DNA of 8,778 bases, taken from assembly GCA_964640055.1 (NCBI GenBank), contig CAZXFH010000083.1:1-8778 (forward strand), read 5' to 3'. The notes below the pieces were generated by a model that was given only the letters and a program-made list of their open reading frames with translations, ran no database searches and was not told where the DNA came from. This DNA comes from CAZXFH01 sp964640055. GTDB taxonomy: Bacteria > Fidelibacterota > UBA2242 > JAFGTP01. Below, piece by piece: positions 1 through 7,730 of this stretch (positions within the stretch are counted from its first letter, which is position 1; every line of letters begins with the position of its first letter). The translations under genes and the position numbers were made by a program.

Positions 1-56
1 TATAATATTAATTAGAAGCCTCCGGGGTTTTAACGGTAAAATATTTAATAAAAGGC

Positions 57-83
57 TTGACGATTAACAATATAGCCTATAAA
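57..83 (+). promoter_or_regulatory. Possible promoter of the 6S-like RNA
   Basis: A TTGACG hexamer at 57-62 is followed after 15 nt by TATAAA at 78-83, in an AT-rich stretch directly upstream of the structured RNA. This would start transcription near position 90, giving about 27 unpaired nt before the long helix begins at 118. The spacer is shorter than the usual 17 nt. TATTAT (85-90) or TATATAT (111-117) could serve as alternative -10 elements. FCB bacteria often use a different promoter consensus, so this is a tentative call. Confidence 0.3.
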
Positions 84-117
84 TTATTATCAGAGATTAA
101 AGATTTTTGATATATAT

Positions 118-287
118 CCTGCAGAGGTGAGGTGGCGATTAGTGGAGCCAACACTTAATAAGAGGGAACTGTACTCCGGGTAGCTAAAGCATGCCTCCAA
201 AGTGTGGACGCTTGATCTGTCCGGGAGGTGCCCACTGTGACGGAAACGGACTCCACAATTCCACCAGACACCCTGCGGGATTTTTTT
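118..287 (+). ncRNA. ssrS: Structured non-coding RNA, probably 6S-like
   Basis: Seen: the 5' arm 118-149 pairs with the 3' arm 248-279 almost end to end. CCTGCAG, GGTG and GGTGG (118-135) pair with CCACC, CACC and CTGCGGG (261-279). GTGGAG plus CC (142-149) pairs with GG and CTCCAC (248-256). Only small bulges interrupt the helix: A125, A130 against 266-268, A141 and A250. A large weakly paired centre (150-192 and 230-247) leads to an apical hairpin in which CCTCC (194-198) pairs with GGAGG (224-228) and GGAC (206-209) pairs with GTCC (219-222). Seven T residues (281-287) follow the 3' arm, which sets the plus strand. A length near 165 nt with closing stem, open central bubble and apical stem is the layout of 6S RNA, which mimics an open promoter and binds housekeeping RNA polymerase. 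No signature of SRP RNA, RNase P RNA or tmRNA is visible. The RNA call is fairly safe; the 6S family assignment is inferred from shape and length only. Confidence 0.55.
261..287 (+). terminator. Probable intrinsic terminator of the 6S-like RNA
   Basis: The GC-rich 3' arm of the RNA's closing helix (CACC, then CTGCGGG ending at 279) is followed at once by A and seven T residues (281-287). The RNA's own long helix can supply the terminator stem. The local hairpin in this arm alone is too short to act. There is no matching T-run on the minus strand, so this does not terminate the convergent yigZ transcript. Confidence 0.4.
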
Positions 288-313
288 ATATTTAGCCCAC
301 AAATTTTTTGCTG

Positions 314-928
314 CTATAAGGCCCGTTGCTGGCCAGGCTCGGTATCAATTTTCACATCTGGCAGGGCTTTCAATTCCTCTAAAATAGATTGTCTTTGAGG
401 GCGGGGTATTTCCAGTGTCAGCCGGGCACCGTGGGGCTGATATTTTTGAGTAAAAGAGAGCTGCTTACTCTCAATCAGGCGCATGATGTCAGCATAGCTT
501 CGATGAGGCACTTGCAGATAGACTTTGAAAATATTTTCAAAAGTCTCAATCCCGGCCCGGTCCAGGGTTGCGCCGGCCACACCGCGATAGGCGCGGATCA
601 GTCCGCCGATCCCCAATTTAATCCCGCCAAAATAGCGCACCACCAAACAAAGGGTATTGACCAGTGCTCTACTCTCCAGAGCGGTCCGGATGGGGGGGCC
701 GGCAGAATTGGCGGGCTCGCCAGCATCGGAAAAATAGGCCCGGGCATCGTCCCGGGCACGCAGGCGATAGGCCCAGCAGACATGGGAGGCTTTGGTATAA
801 CGGGCCTCAATCTTGTGGATATATGCGCGGGCCGCGGCGTCGCTGGAAACGGGATAGCAGATACCGATAAATTTTGATTTCTTAATGGTCTCCTGATAGC
901 GGGTATGTTTAGCGATCCGGTGTAACAT
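314..928 (-). CDS. yigZ: YigZ/IMPACT family protein (UPF0029 plus DUF1949)
   Basis: A 204-residue protein of normal family length. The N-terminal IMPACT/UPF0029 domain carries the family blocks: KSKFIG (17-22), HVCWAYRL (49-56), SDAGEPANSAG (67-77, the family's DGEPxGTAG block) and VVRYFGGIKLG (96-106) followed by GGLIRAY (108-114). Residues from about 137 to 200 form the smaller C-terminal DUF1949 domain with a ferredoxin-like fold. The protein is cytoplasmic. Its eukaryotic homologue IMPACT regulates the eIF2-kinase activator GCN1; the bacterial role is poorly defined, and a link to ribosomes or RNA is inferred from fold and homology. The start ATG lies 3 nt past the stop of the upstream secreted-protein gene, so it is the distal gene of the operon. 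The second Asp of the usual DDGEP is Ala here (residue 69), probably lineage variation. Confidence 0.93.
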   Translation of the reverse strand: MLHRIAKHTRYQETIKKSKFIGICYPVSSDAAARAYIHKIEARYTKASHVCWAYRLRARDDARAYFSDAGEPANSAGPPIRTALESRALVNTLCLVVRYFGGIKLGIGGLIRAYRGVAGATLDRAGIETFENIFKVYLQVPHRSYADIMRLIESKQLSFTQKYQPHGARLTLEIPRPQRQSILEELKALPDVKIDTEPGQQRAL

Positions 929-931
929 GGC

Positions 932-2638
932 TTACTTGATAAATGTAAAGGGGCGGGTAATATTCTCTTTGGATGTTTGCAGCTGCAGAAAATAGATCCC
1001 GCTGGGCAGTGGCCGGGCAGCCAATTGTTTTAACGGCAGGGAATAGGTATAATTGTTCCCGGCAGTCTCCTCTATCTGATACTGACCCCGGTACAAGCGG
1101 CGTCCCCGGAGATCATAGATTGAGAGTTGGAACTGTTCATTGCGGGCATCGATATTTAGGCTAAAATTGAGTGCTCCGTGTGTATAATTAAGGGGGTTGG
1201 GATAGAGGTTGGTTATACGGGCGGCGATCCAGGGTTGTTTCCTTTTGGAAACCGTGAAGGAATAATCCAGGCGGACAGGGTCAACAGCCGTATTGGTCAT
1301 AAAGATGACCAGGGTATCGGTCTGACCGGCTGGCCCGATATAGGTATCTTTATTCAGGGAAAAATGGGCATAGGGGTCCGGAGCGGAGTCGATATCGAGA
1401 ATATAACTGGCGGTTAAAGAATCGCCATAGAGGGGTTTTTGATCAATACCGATGAACTGGCTCCGGGAAAATTTTACCTTAAACGGAACTGTGGCAAAGG
1501 CTTTGGCTGAGGCGGAGAAATTAACCTGGTCCAAAAGATAATCACTATGGCTGGCGGCGATGGCCAGGAGCGGAAAATCCAGGGCGTCGGCTGAGAGGGC
1601 TGACTCGGCAACATAGCGGGAGCCGGTATAATAACTGCGGCGCACGAACTCGTTCCAGTGCCAGCTCAAGGCTTTTCCGGTCTGCTGGGTCAGGACTGTC
1701 TGCAAAGCGTCAAAAGCGGGTTTGGACTTAATCTGCTCCCAGACAGATACTAACAGCGCCGGTTCATATTCGCTGACCAGATAATTGATAAAAATGCCCA
1801 GGGCATACCAGTAACTGCCGGACCACATGTAATCGCTGGGGCTGTGGAAATAGACACCGATATATTGCTGATAATCATTGATCTGCGGATAGGCATATTC
1901 TTCAAACCAGGTGGAACTCCATTCCAGAAAAAAGCGGTCCCCATCCCCATAGCCGATACCGGGCAGGTTATTTGAGGGATACCAGTTATACCCCAATTGC
2001 ACCATATGAAAGATCTCGTGAGCCAGGGTGACCTTCAGAGCCGTATCGCCATGGGTATAATACCAGCTTTCAATGTAATCGTTATCAATCTCCAGATAGG
2101 CAGTATAATCATAATTTCGTTCAGTAGCGGAGACAGGATCCTCCGGCCAGGTCCAGGCATAATTATAACTGGTGAAATCCCGAATATAGATATCGATTTC
2201 CGGGCCATCTTTACCATTATCCGGCGGGGGCGGATCAAATCCCAGGGTATCGATCAGCAGCCGGTAAACCCTTTCGGCGATTTGACCGGTCAGATATACC
2301 CAGTCCGGAACATTAGCGGGATTGGAAATGGTAGCCTCCACGGCATTTTCCCCGGAAAGGGTATAGTGAATCTTGAAATGGCCATCAGCAGTGAGATAAC
2401 TTTTATCCAGATAGCTCGGGCGCCCCAAGGCGGTTTTACCCAGCAGATATTGGTGTTCCTGGGGATGGATCATAAAGGTCTTATCCGGCAGACGCTGCCC
2501 CTGAGCAGTGATCAGCCGGGCTGGATCTGTTTGCTGCTGCCGGAGTGAATACTGCTCCCGAGCAGAGCTCAGATTTTCAGCCAGGATTATTTGCAGTCCA
2601 AGAATTATAAAGAATATAGATTTAATGCAGAACCGCAT
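932..2638 (-). CDS. Secreted putative HExxH metalloprotease with T9SS sorting domain
   Basis: A 568-residue exported protein. Residues 1-20 form a signal peptide: basic start, hydrophobic core IFFIILGLQIILA, likely cleavage after Ala20. The central region holds HEIFHMVQ (207-214), a zinc-binding HExxH motif, with acidic residues downstream at E239 and in WFEEYAYP (244-251) that could give the third ligand. This arrangement (HExFHxxQ, then a Trp/Glu-rich helix) matches the secreted putative metalloproteases of the MXAN_6640 type. Residues about 470-568 form a type A T9SS C-terminal domain: ITNLYPNPLN (475-484), SIYDLRGRRLYRG (506-518) and SGIYFLQLQ (546-554). The protein should cross the inner membrane by Sec and the outer membrane by T9SS. 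The ATG lies 3 nt after the der stop. Proteolytic activity is inferred; the substrate is unknown. Its place between der and yigZ is unexpected. Confidence 0.85.
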   Translation of the reverse strand: MRFCIKSIFFIILGLQIILAENLSSAREQYSLRQQQTDPARLITAQGQRLPDKTFMIHPQEHQYLLGKTALGRPSYLDKSYLTADGHFKIHYTLSGENAVEATISNPANVPDWVYLTGQIAERVYRLLIDTLGFDPPPPDNGKDGPEIDIYIRDFTSYNYAWTWPEDPVSATERNYDYTAYLEIDNDYIESWYYTHGDTALKVTLAHEIFHMVQLGYNWYPSNNLPGIGYGDGDRFFLEWSSTWFEEYAYPQINDYQQYIGVYFHSPSDYMWSGSYWYALGIFINYLVSEYEPALLVSVWEQIKSKPAFDALQTVLTQQTGKALSWHWNEFVRRSYYTGSRYVAESALSADALDFPLLAIAASHSDYLLDQVNFSASAKAFATVPFKVKFSRSQFIGIDQKPLYGDSLTASYILDIDSAPDPYAHFSLNKDTYIGPAGQTDTLVIFMTNTAVDPVRLDYSFTVSKRKQPWIAARITNLYPNPLNYTHGALNFSLNIDARNEQFQLSIYDLRGRRLYRGQYQIEETAGNNYTYSLPLKQLAARPLPSGIYFLQLQTSKENITRPFTFIK

Positions 2639-2641
2639 GAT

Positions 2642-3961
2642 CTATTTTTCCCGGAATTTTAGCGTCAGGGGTACGCCGAAAAAACCAAATTCAGCGCGCA
2701 ACTTATTTTCCAGAAAGCGGCGATAATCACGGGGTACCAAGCGGGGATAATTACAGAAGAAGAGCAATACCGGCGGTTGCACCCTGACCTGATTGACAAA
2801 CTTGATCTTGATATGTTTACCTTTGACAGAGGGCGGCGGTGTGGTCTGCAAAACGGTTTGGAAATAATCGTTGAGCCGCGGAGTGGAGATGCGCAAGCGG
2901 CGGGCCTGATCCACCTCACGGGCGATTTTCAAGATCTCGAAGACCCGCTGTTTGGTGCGGGCGGATATGAAGAGCAACGGATACCAGCGCAGGGCCGGAA
3001 GGCGGTAGATAATCTCATTTTTATATTGATGAAGCGGTTGGGCCTCTTTGTCGATCAGATCCCATTTGTTGACCGTTACGATCAAGCCTTTTTTACGTTC
3101 AATAACCTGGCGGACAATGTCGGCATCCTGGCGGTTAAAGCCCTGGGTCGCATCCACCACCACCAGGGTGATGTCGCTGCGTTCCACCGCTTTATTGGCA
3201 CGCACCGTACTATAGAATTCGACATTATTTTTGATACGGCTTTTTTTTCGCAGACCGGCGGTGTCAATCAGGGTAATGGTTTCCCCGTAGTATTTGACGG
3301 TGGTATCAATGGAATCCCGGGTGGTGCCGGGAATATCGGTAACAATGGCCTTTTCACGACCGATCAGGGCATTCAATAAAGAGGATTTACCGGCATTGGG
3401 CATGCCCACAATAGCGAGATTCAATCCGGGCTGCTCGGATTTGCCTGGGGCCGCTTGTTCAGGAAAGTGATCAACGACCACATCCAGCAGATCGCCGATG
3501 CGGAGGCCATTTAAGGCGGAGATGGGCAAGGGATCGCCCAATCCCAGGGTATAAAAATCATAATGATGCGCTTCATAGCGCTGGCTGTCGCTTTTATTGA
3601 CCGCGAGGGACACCGGCTTGCCGGATTTGCGCAGTAACTGGGCAATTTCCATATCCAGGCTGGTGAGCATATCGCGGGCGTCGACCACAAAGAGCAGCTG
3701 ATCGGCCTCTTCGATGGCCAGCTTGACCTGGGTGCGAATAGCGGCTTCCATCTGATCGCGGGAATCAGGCACATAGCCTCCGGTATCGATGAGGACAAAT
3801 TCGTGTCCCGCCCAATCGACGGCTTCATATACGCGGTCACGGGTAACCCCGGACGCGGCATGCACAATGGAACGCCGTTTCTGGATGATACGGTTAAAAA
3901 GCGTGGATTTGCCCACGTTAGGGCGGCCCACAATGGCTACAACCGGTTTGTTAACAGACAT
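2642..3961 (-). CDS. der: Ribosome biogenesis GTPase Der (EngA)
   Basis: A 439-residue double-GTPase, full family length. The first G domain has the P-loop GRPNVGKS (12-19), switch I region GVTRDR (38-43), DTGG (59-62) and NKSD (122-125). The second has GMPNAGKS (186-193), PGTTRD (211-216), DTAG (233-236), NKWD (298-301) and SA (333-334). Residues from about 355 to 439 form the C-terminal KH-like domain (RVQPPVLLFFCNYP, RRFLENKLR). By family knowledge Der binds the 50S subunit during assembly and is essential in most bacteria. All nucleotide-binding motifs are intact. The ATG at 3961 lies inside the end of the upstream DUF512 gene (11-nt overlap), with a GGAG about 10 nt before it, so translational coupling is likely. 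Confidence 0.97.
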   Translation of the reverse strand: MSVNKPVVAIVGRPNVGKSTLFNRIIQKRRSIVHAASGVTRDRVYEAVDWAGHEFVLIDTGGYVPDSRDQMEAAIRTQVKLAIEEADQLLFVVDARDMLTSLDMEIAQLLRKSGKPVSLAVNKSDSQRYEAHHYDFYTLGLGDPLPISALNGLRIGDLLDVVVDHFPEQAAPGKSEQPGLNLAIVGMPNAGKSSLLNALIGREKAIVTDIPGTTRDSIDTTVKYYGETITLIDTAGLRKKSRIKNNVEFYSTVRANKAVERSDITLVVVDATQGFNRQDADIVRQVIERKKGLIVTVNKWDLIDKEAQPLHQYKNEIIYRLPALRWYPLLFISARTKQRVFEILKIAREVDQARRLRISTPRLNDYFQTVLQTTPPPSVKGKHIKIKFVNQVRVQPPVLLFFCNYPRLVPRDYRRFLENKLRAEFGFFGVPLTLKFREK

Positions 3962-5234
3962 GTCTTATGGTCTCCACCAGATCAAAGTTACTCAGCTTAA
4001 CCGATAAACCAAGCGCTTTTGCCAACTGAGCGGGGCTAAAGTCGTCTAACAGGCGGTCATGGCGGTTGACTGCATCAGGCGGCAATAAGACCCAGTCATA
4101 GCGTTCGGCATTCTGCACCTGAGCGAGGATGTCCTGAGCGGTTAAGAGTCCGCTGACCGTTACGGAAGGGCCGTAAAATTCATTTTTAATGGGTTGCAGA
4201 TCAGCCTGCAGGTTTGCGATCTGATTCAAAACCGGCAGGACCTGCTCTTTTAAAACCGGGGCCGCCAATTCACCGGTCAGCAGTAAAAGTGCGGTTTGCT
4301 TTTTCAAAGCCGGCGGTAAGTCGCCCTGATGTTCCTTAAACCCGTCCAGAAAGCAGCGGGTCAGGCCCACACCATTCTCCAGCTGTTCGTATTGGCCGTA
4401 GGCTTCCGCGGAAGGGATTGGCGTTCCGCTCAGCAGATAGAATTCATCGGCCAGATATACGAAAGGCGCATCCCGGTCATTGCGATAGCGACGTTCCCAT
4501 TGCCGGTTTTTAGAGATCAGACGGTTAGCCTGGTCCGGGTCCACCGGTTCAATTTCAGGCAGTCCCTGGCGGTGTTTGGTCAGTCCGACCGGTACGATGG
4601 CCAGGGATTTAACAGCGGGACGCAAGCGGTACAGATCCCGGATGGTCTGTTCCAGTACGGGACCGTCATTAATGCCCGGTACCAGGACCACCTGGGTGTG
4701 CAGCTCAATTTGCTGATCTTTTAAATAGCGTAATTTGTCCAGCAGCTGATCGTTACCGCGATACCGAAAAAGCTGTTTCCGCACATCCGGGTCGGTAGCA
4801 TGCACAGAAATATAGAGGGGTGAGAGACGCTGGCGGGCAATGCGTTCCAATTGTCTCCGGGTGATATTGGTTAAAGTGATAAAATTGCCATATAGAAAGG
4901 AATAGCGGTAATCTTCATCATGTAAATAGATGCTGGGCCGCATGCCGGCGGGATTCTGTTTGATAAAACAAAAGGTGCAGTTATTGGCACAGTGGCGGAT
5001 CCGGATATCGGCCAGGATCAGACCCAAATCCTGATCATAGGTCTTCTCCACCTGATATGACTGAGTCTGACCCTGCCGTTCCACTTCTACGATCAGATCC
5101 TCAGCGGATTGATGGAATTGATAATCAATAAAATCCGCAACCGGCTGACCATTCAAACGAAGCAAACGGTCGCCGGGCCGAATCCCCAGTTGTGCAGCCA
5201 GACTCTCTTTTTCTACCTCAATAATTTGAACCAT
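3951..5234 (-). CDS. DUF512 family radical-SAM protein with PDZ domain
   Basis: A 427-residue cytoplasmic protein. Residues about 1-60 form a PDZ-like domain (SLAAQLGIRPGDRLLRLNG, 11-29). A cysteine cluster follows, C82-x3-C86-x2-C89 in HCANNCTFCF, the usual ligand pattern for a radical-SAM [4Fe-4S] cluster. After it comes the family block GMRPSIYLHDEDYRYSFLYGN (from 97) and TLTNITRRQLERI (120-132). A TIM-barrel-like middle includes YISVHATD (141-148) and VVLVPGINDG (182-191). The C-terminal DUF512 region ends with NEFYGPSVTVSGLLT (351-365). The reaction is unknown. The gene ends inside the start of der, and a DUF512-der arrangement is also common in Clostridia, which suggests a role near ribosome maturation, though this is inference. 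The ATG at 5234 has only a weak ribosome-binding site (GGA close by), as is usual in FCB bacteria. Confidence 0.92.
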   Translation of the reverse strand: MVQIIEVEKESLAAQLGIRPGDRLLRLNGQPVADFIDYQFHQSAEDLIVEVERQGQTQSYQVEKTYDQDLGLILADIRIRHCANNCTFCFIKQNPAGMRPSIYLHDEDYRYSFLYGNFITLTNITRRQLERIARQRLSPLYISVHATDPDVRKQLFRYRGNDQLLDKLRYLKDQQIELHTQVVLVPGINDGPVLEQTIRDLYRLRPAVKSLAIVPVGLTKHRQGLPEIEPVDPDQANRLISKNRQWERRYRNDRDAPFVYLADEFYLLSGTPIPSAEAYGQYEQLENGVGLTRCFLDGFKEHQGDLPPALKKQTALLLLTGELAAPVLKEQVLPVLNQIANLQADLQPIKNEFYGPSVTVSGLLTAQDILAQVQNAERYDWVLLPPDAVNRHDRLLDDFSPAQLAKALGLSVKLSNFDLVETIRHVC

Positions 5235-5366
5235 CTATCCACAAAATTTTATTGCACTTACCCTAATTGAGATAACTATGTTCTACGCGGGTTACAGCTC
5301 CCGGGCCGGAAAAAGTTCCTCTAAAGTGGCGCTGTGACCGGCGAAACATCAAAGGTGCCGGGTAAA
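5235..5366 (-). other. tex to DUF512 intergenic gap with no clear terminator
   Basis: These 132 nt separate tex from the DUF512 gene. There is no hairpin followed by a T-run on the minus strand, so transcription from tex may continue into the next four genes. No convincing -35/-10 pair is visible. The tex-proximal half reads as short coding-like stretches in two frames, described under findings. Confidence 0.4.
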
Positions 5367-7532
5367 TTAAAGTCCCTTCATACTGAGAGCGATACGGCCC
5401 CGCGTCTTGTCCACGGAAAGAACGCGCACTGTAATACGGTCGCCCACGGCCACCAGATCATTGGGATCCTTGACATACTTATGGGACAATTCACTGATAT
5501 GGATCAGGCCATCCTGTTTGAGACCCAGATCAACAAAGACCCCGAAATCCACCACATTGCGGACCGTACCCGGCAAGATCAGGTCGGTTTTCAAGTCGTC
5601 CATGGTGAGAATATCATTCTTCAGAATGGGCGGCGGCAAGGCTTCGCGGGGATCGCGGCCGGGCTTTCTTAAATTATCAAGAATGTCCTTTAAGGTGGGT
5701 AAGCCCACATTTAGTTCTGCGGCCAATTGCTGCAGATCAACCTGTTCCATATCCAGTTTAAAGCCCAGCATCTTGCCACCCAGATGGATATCGGAAATTT
5801 TAAATTTATCCAATAGTTGTTGTGTTACCGGATAGGATTCGGGATGAATGGAGGTGTTGTCCAGGGGGTTTTCGCCCTCCGGCACCCGTAAAAATCCAGC
5901 CGCCTGCTCAAAGGTATTAATCCCGATTCCGCTGACCTGAGTCAGTTCAGAGCGGGCCTGAAAAGCGCCCTGCTTCTCCCGGTAAGCCACAATGTTGCGA
6001 GCGGAGCGACTGGTCAGACCGGCGACATATTGTAACAAAGAGGCCGAAGCGGTATTCAGATTAACCCCCACATGATTAACACAATCCTCCACCACATTAT
6101 GCAGGGTTTGGTTCAGTTGCTTTTGGTTGACATCATGCTGATACTGGCCGACCCCAATGCTTTTGGGATCGATCTTAACCAGCTCTGACAAGGGATCCAG
6201 CAGCCGGCGGGCAATGGAAATATTACCGCGCAGGGCGGCCTCCAATCGGGGAAACTCCTTTTTGGCCACCGGAGAGGCGGAATAGACCGAAGCACCAGCC
6301 TCATCCACGATCACATAGCCGAGTTCGTGCTCACCCTGATAACCGTCGATCAAATCCACGATCAACTGTTCGGTTTCCCGGCTGGCGGTCCCATTTCCAA
6401 TGGCAATGGCAGTCACCTTGTATTTATCGATCAGCCTGAGTAATTCACGTTTAGCGGGCTGATATTTGTTCTGTGGCGGATGGGGATAAATAGTGATCCC
6501 CTGCAGGTATTTACCGGTCTGATCGACGACCGCCACCTTACAGCCGGTGCGATAGCCGGGATCGATGCCCATAATCAGCTTATCCCTGAGCGGGGGCTGC
6601 AAAAGCAAATTTTTCAGATTGGTGGCAAAAACCCGGATGGCACGTTCCGCGGCTTTCTCCGTCAGACTATTGCGGATCTCGCGCTCGATAGAGGGCTTGA
6701 TCAACCGTTTATAACCATCCTGCAAAGCGGTTTGTAAATGCTCATTAAAAATTGAGTCCTCGTTCCGCAGATACTGCTTCCCAATAATGGCGTGGATGCG
6801 CTCCCTATCAACATTTAGAGTGACTTTCAGGTACTTTTCCTTTTCACCGCGGTTAATGGCTAAAATACGGTGCGACCGGAGCTTGGACAAAGGTTCGCGG
6901 TAGTCATAATACATCTCATAGACACTGGTTTGCCCGGCCTGCGCCGCCTGGGAGACCAGCAATCCGTGCCGATAAGTAAAATTCCTGATCTTTTTACGGA
7001 TCCCGGCATCCTCGGAAACCATTTCCGCAATGATGTCGCGGGCCCCCTGCAGAACATCATCCACACTCTGCAGATCTTTTTCCGGATCAATAAATTCGCC
7101 AGCATGGTCCCGCGGATCACCGCTCAGGACCTCCTGCCGCAGGATGCGGTCGGCCAAGGGCTGCAACCCTTTCTTTTTGGCGATCATCCCACGGGTGCGT
7201 TTCTTGGGTTTATAGGGTAAATAGAGATCTTCCAGCTCCTGCAGCCGGCTGGTCTTTTTAATTTTTGCCGCTAACTCAGGGGTCAACTTGTCCTGGTCGG
7301 CAATACTTTTTAAAATAGTGGCTTTGCGCTGCTCCAGTGAGCGGCGGTAAACAACCTGCTCCCGGATGCGCCGGATCTGCTCCTCGTTCAATTCACCGGT
7401 AGGTTCTTTGCGGTAACGGGCAATAAAAGGGACGGTGTTATCATCATCCAGCAGAGCCATGGTGTTGGTCACCTGAGGCAGGCGCAGATCCAGGTCCCGG
7501 GCCACATCCTGAAAAATATCACGATCCTGCAT
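5367..7532 (-). CDS. tex: Tex/YhgF family RNA-binding transcription accessory protein
   Basis: A 721-residue protein with the full Tex layout. The N-terminal helical Tex domain carries TVPFIARYRKEPTGELNEEQ (33-52) and LEDLYLPYKPKKRTRGMIAKK (from 100). A YqgF/RNase H-like domain follows (MGIDPGYRTGCKVAVVD, 321-337; AIGNGTASRETE, 377-388). Two helix-hairpin-helix motifs come next (NLNTASASLLQYVAGL, 491-506; VSGIGINTFEQAAGFLRV, 533-550). The C-terminal S1 RNA-binding domain spans about 652-719 (GTVRNVVDFGVFVDLG, 655-670; RIALSMK, 713-719). Tex binds RNA and affects transcription and translation. The start at 7532 keeps the whole conserved N-terminus; the only upstream SD-like sequence is AGG about 10 nt away. 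The protein stops two residues after the S1 domain, and the DNA beyond may hold remnants of a longer tail. It heads the minus-strand gene block. Confidence 0.96.
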   Translation of the reverse strand: MQDRDIFQDVARDLDLRLPQVTNTMALLDDDNTVPFIARYRKEPTGELNEEQIRRIREQVVYRRSLEQRKATILKSIADQDKLTPELAAKIKKTSRLQELEDLYLPYKPKKRTRGMIAKKKGLQPLADRILRQEVLSGDPRDHAGEFIDPEKDLQSVDDVLQGARDIIAEMVSEDAGIRKKIRNFTYRHGLLVSQAAQAGQTSVYEMYYDYREPLSKLRSHRILAINRGEKEKYLKVTLNVDRERIHAIIGKQYLRNEDSIFNEHLQTALQDGYKRLIKPSIEREIRNSLTEKAAERAIRVFATNLKNLLLQPPLRDKLIMGIDPGYRTGCKVAVVDQTGKYLQGITIYPHPPQNKYQPAKRELLRLIDKYKVTAIAIGNGTASRETEQLIVDLIDGYQGEHELGYVIVDEAGASVYSASPVAKKEFPRLEAALRGNISIARRLLDPLSELVKIDPKSIGVGQYQHDVNQKQLNQTLHNVVEDCVNHVGVNLNTASASLLQYVAGLTSRSARNIVAYREKQGAFQARSELTQVSGIGINTFEQAAGFLRVPEGENPLDNTSIHPESYPVTQQLLDKFKISDIHLGGKMLGFKLDMEQVDLQQLAAELNVGLPTLKDILDNLRKPGRDPREALPPPILKNDILTMDDLKTDLILPGTVRNVVDFGVFVDLGLKQDGLIHISELSHKYVKDPNDLVAVGDRITVRVLSVDKTRGRIALSMKGL

Positions 7533-7555
7533 AAGGAAATTACCTGTTTATTTCG

Positions 7556-7561
7556 ATTATA
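7556..7561 (-). promoter_or_regulatory. Possible -10 element upstream of tex
   Basis: On the minus strand the sequence TATAAT (complement of 7556-7561) lies 24 nt upstream of the tex ATG, which would give a leader of roughly 17 nt. No good -35 hexamer is present at the expected distance; the sequence there is close to CTCCTT. It may be a promoter of the FCB type or a chance AT-rich match. Confidence 0.3.
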
Positions 7562-7673
7562 AATCAGCGCCGGAATATAAGGAGAATCAGGGTAAATTGG
7601 AAAGTAAAAACGGAATCACGATGTCAAAGATCAGAGGCCGAAATACCGAAAACAGAGGGCGGAATGCGGAGGG

Positions 7674-7730
7674 CCCCGATACGGTTGCACTGCTCCTTAT
7701 CCCCGATACAAATACTTCATCGGGGCAGGC
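7674..7730. repeat. 57-bp hairpin repeat, copy 1 (M1-left plus M2)
   Basis: This copy consists of a 27-nt left part of unit M1 (7674-7700, beginning CCCCGATACGG and ending CTTAT) and a complete 29-nt unit M2 (7701-7729). M2 is a hairpin: CCCCGAT (7701-7707), 11-nt loop ACAAATACTTC, ATCGGGG (7719-7725), then CAGG. The M1-left CCCCGAT can also pair with the same ATCGGGG arm. The copy differs from copy 2 at three positions, all in the M1 loop region. Unit M3 follows directly. Confidence 0.85.

Noticed and set aside
14..35. Terminator of a gene left of the window (GCCTCCGGGGTTTT)
   Set aside because: The possible stem is too short and mismatched to support a call, and no coding end is visible in the first 60 bases.
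118..287. SRP RNA, tmRNA or RNase P RNA as identity of the structured RNA
   Set aside because: None of the characteristic conserved blocks of these RNAs is visible, and the end-to-end helix with an open centre fits 6S RNA better.
90..302. Minus-strand 70-codon open frame
   Set aside because: It lies antisense to the well-paired structured RNA, resembles no known family and has no ribosome-binding site; the helix explains the sequence better.
389..877. Plus-strand 162-codon open frame over yigZ
   Set aside because: It is a shadow of yigZ, whose conserved motifs are clear on the minus strand. The same applies to the other plus- and minus-frame shadows within tex, der, the DUF512 gene and the secreted-protein gene.
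5263..5349. Minus-strand 28-codon open frame between tex and the DUF512 gene
   Set aside because: It is too short, has no ribosome-binding site and overlaps the stretch that reads better as a shifted tex tail.
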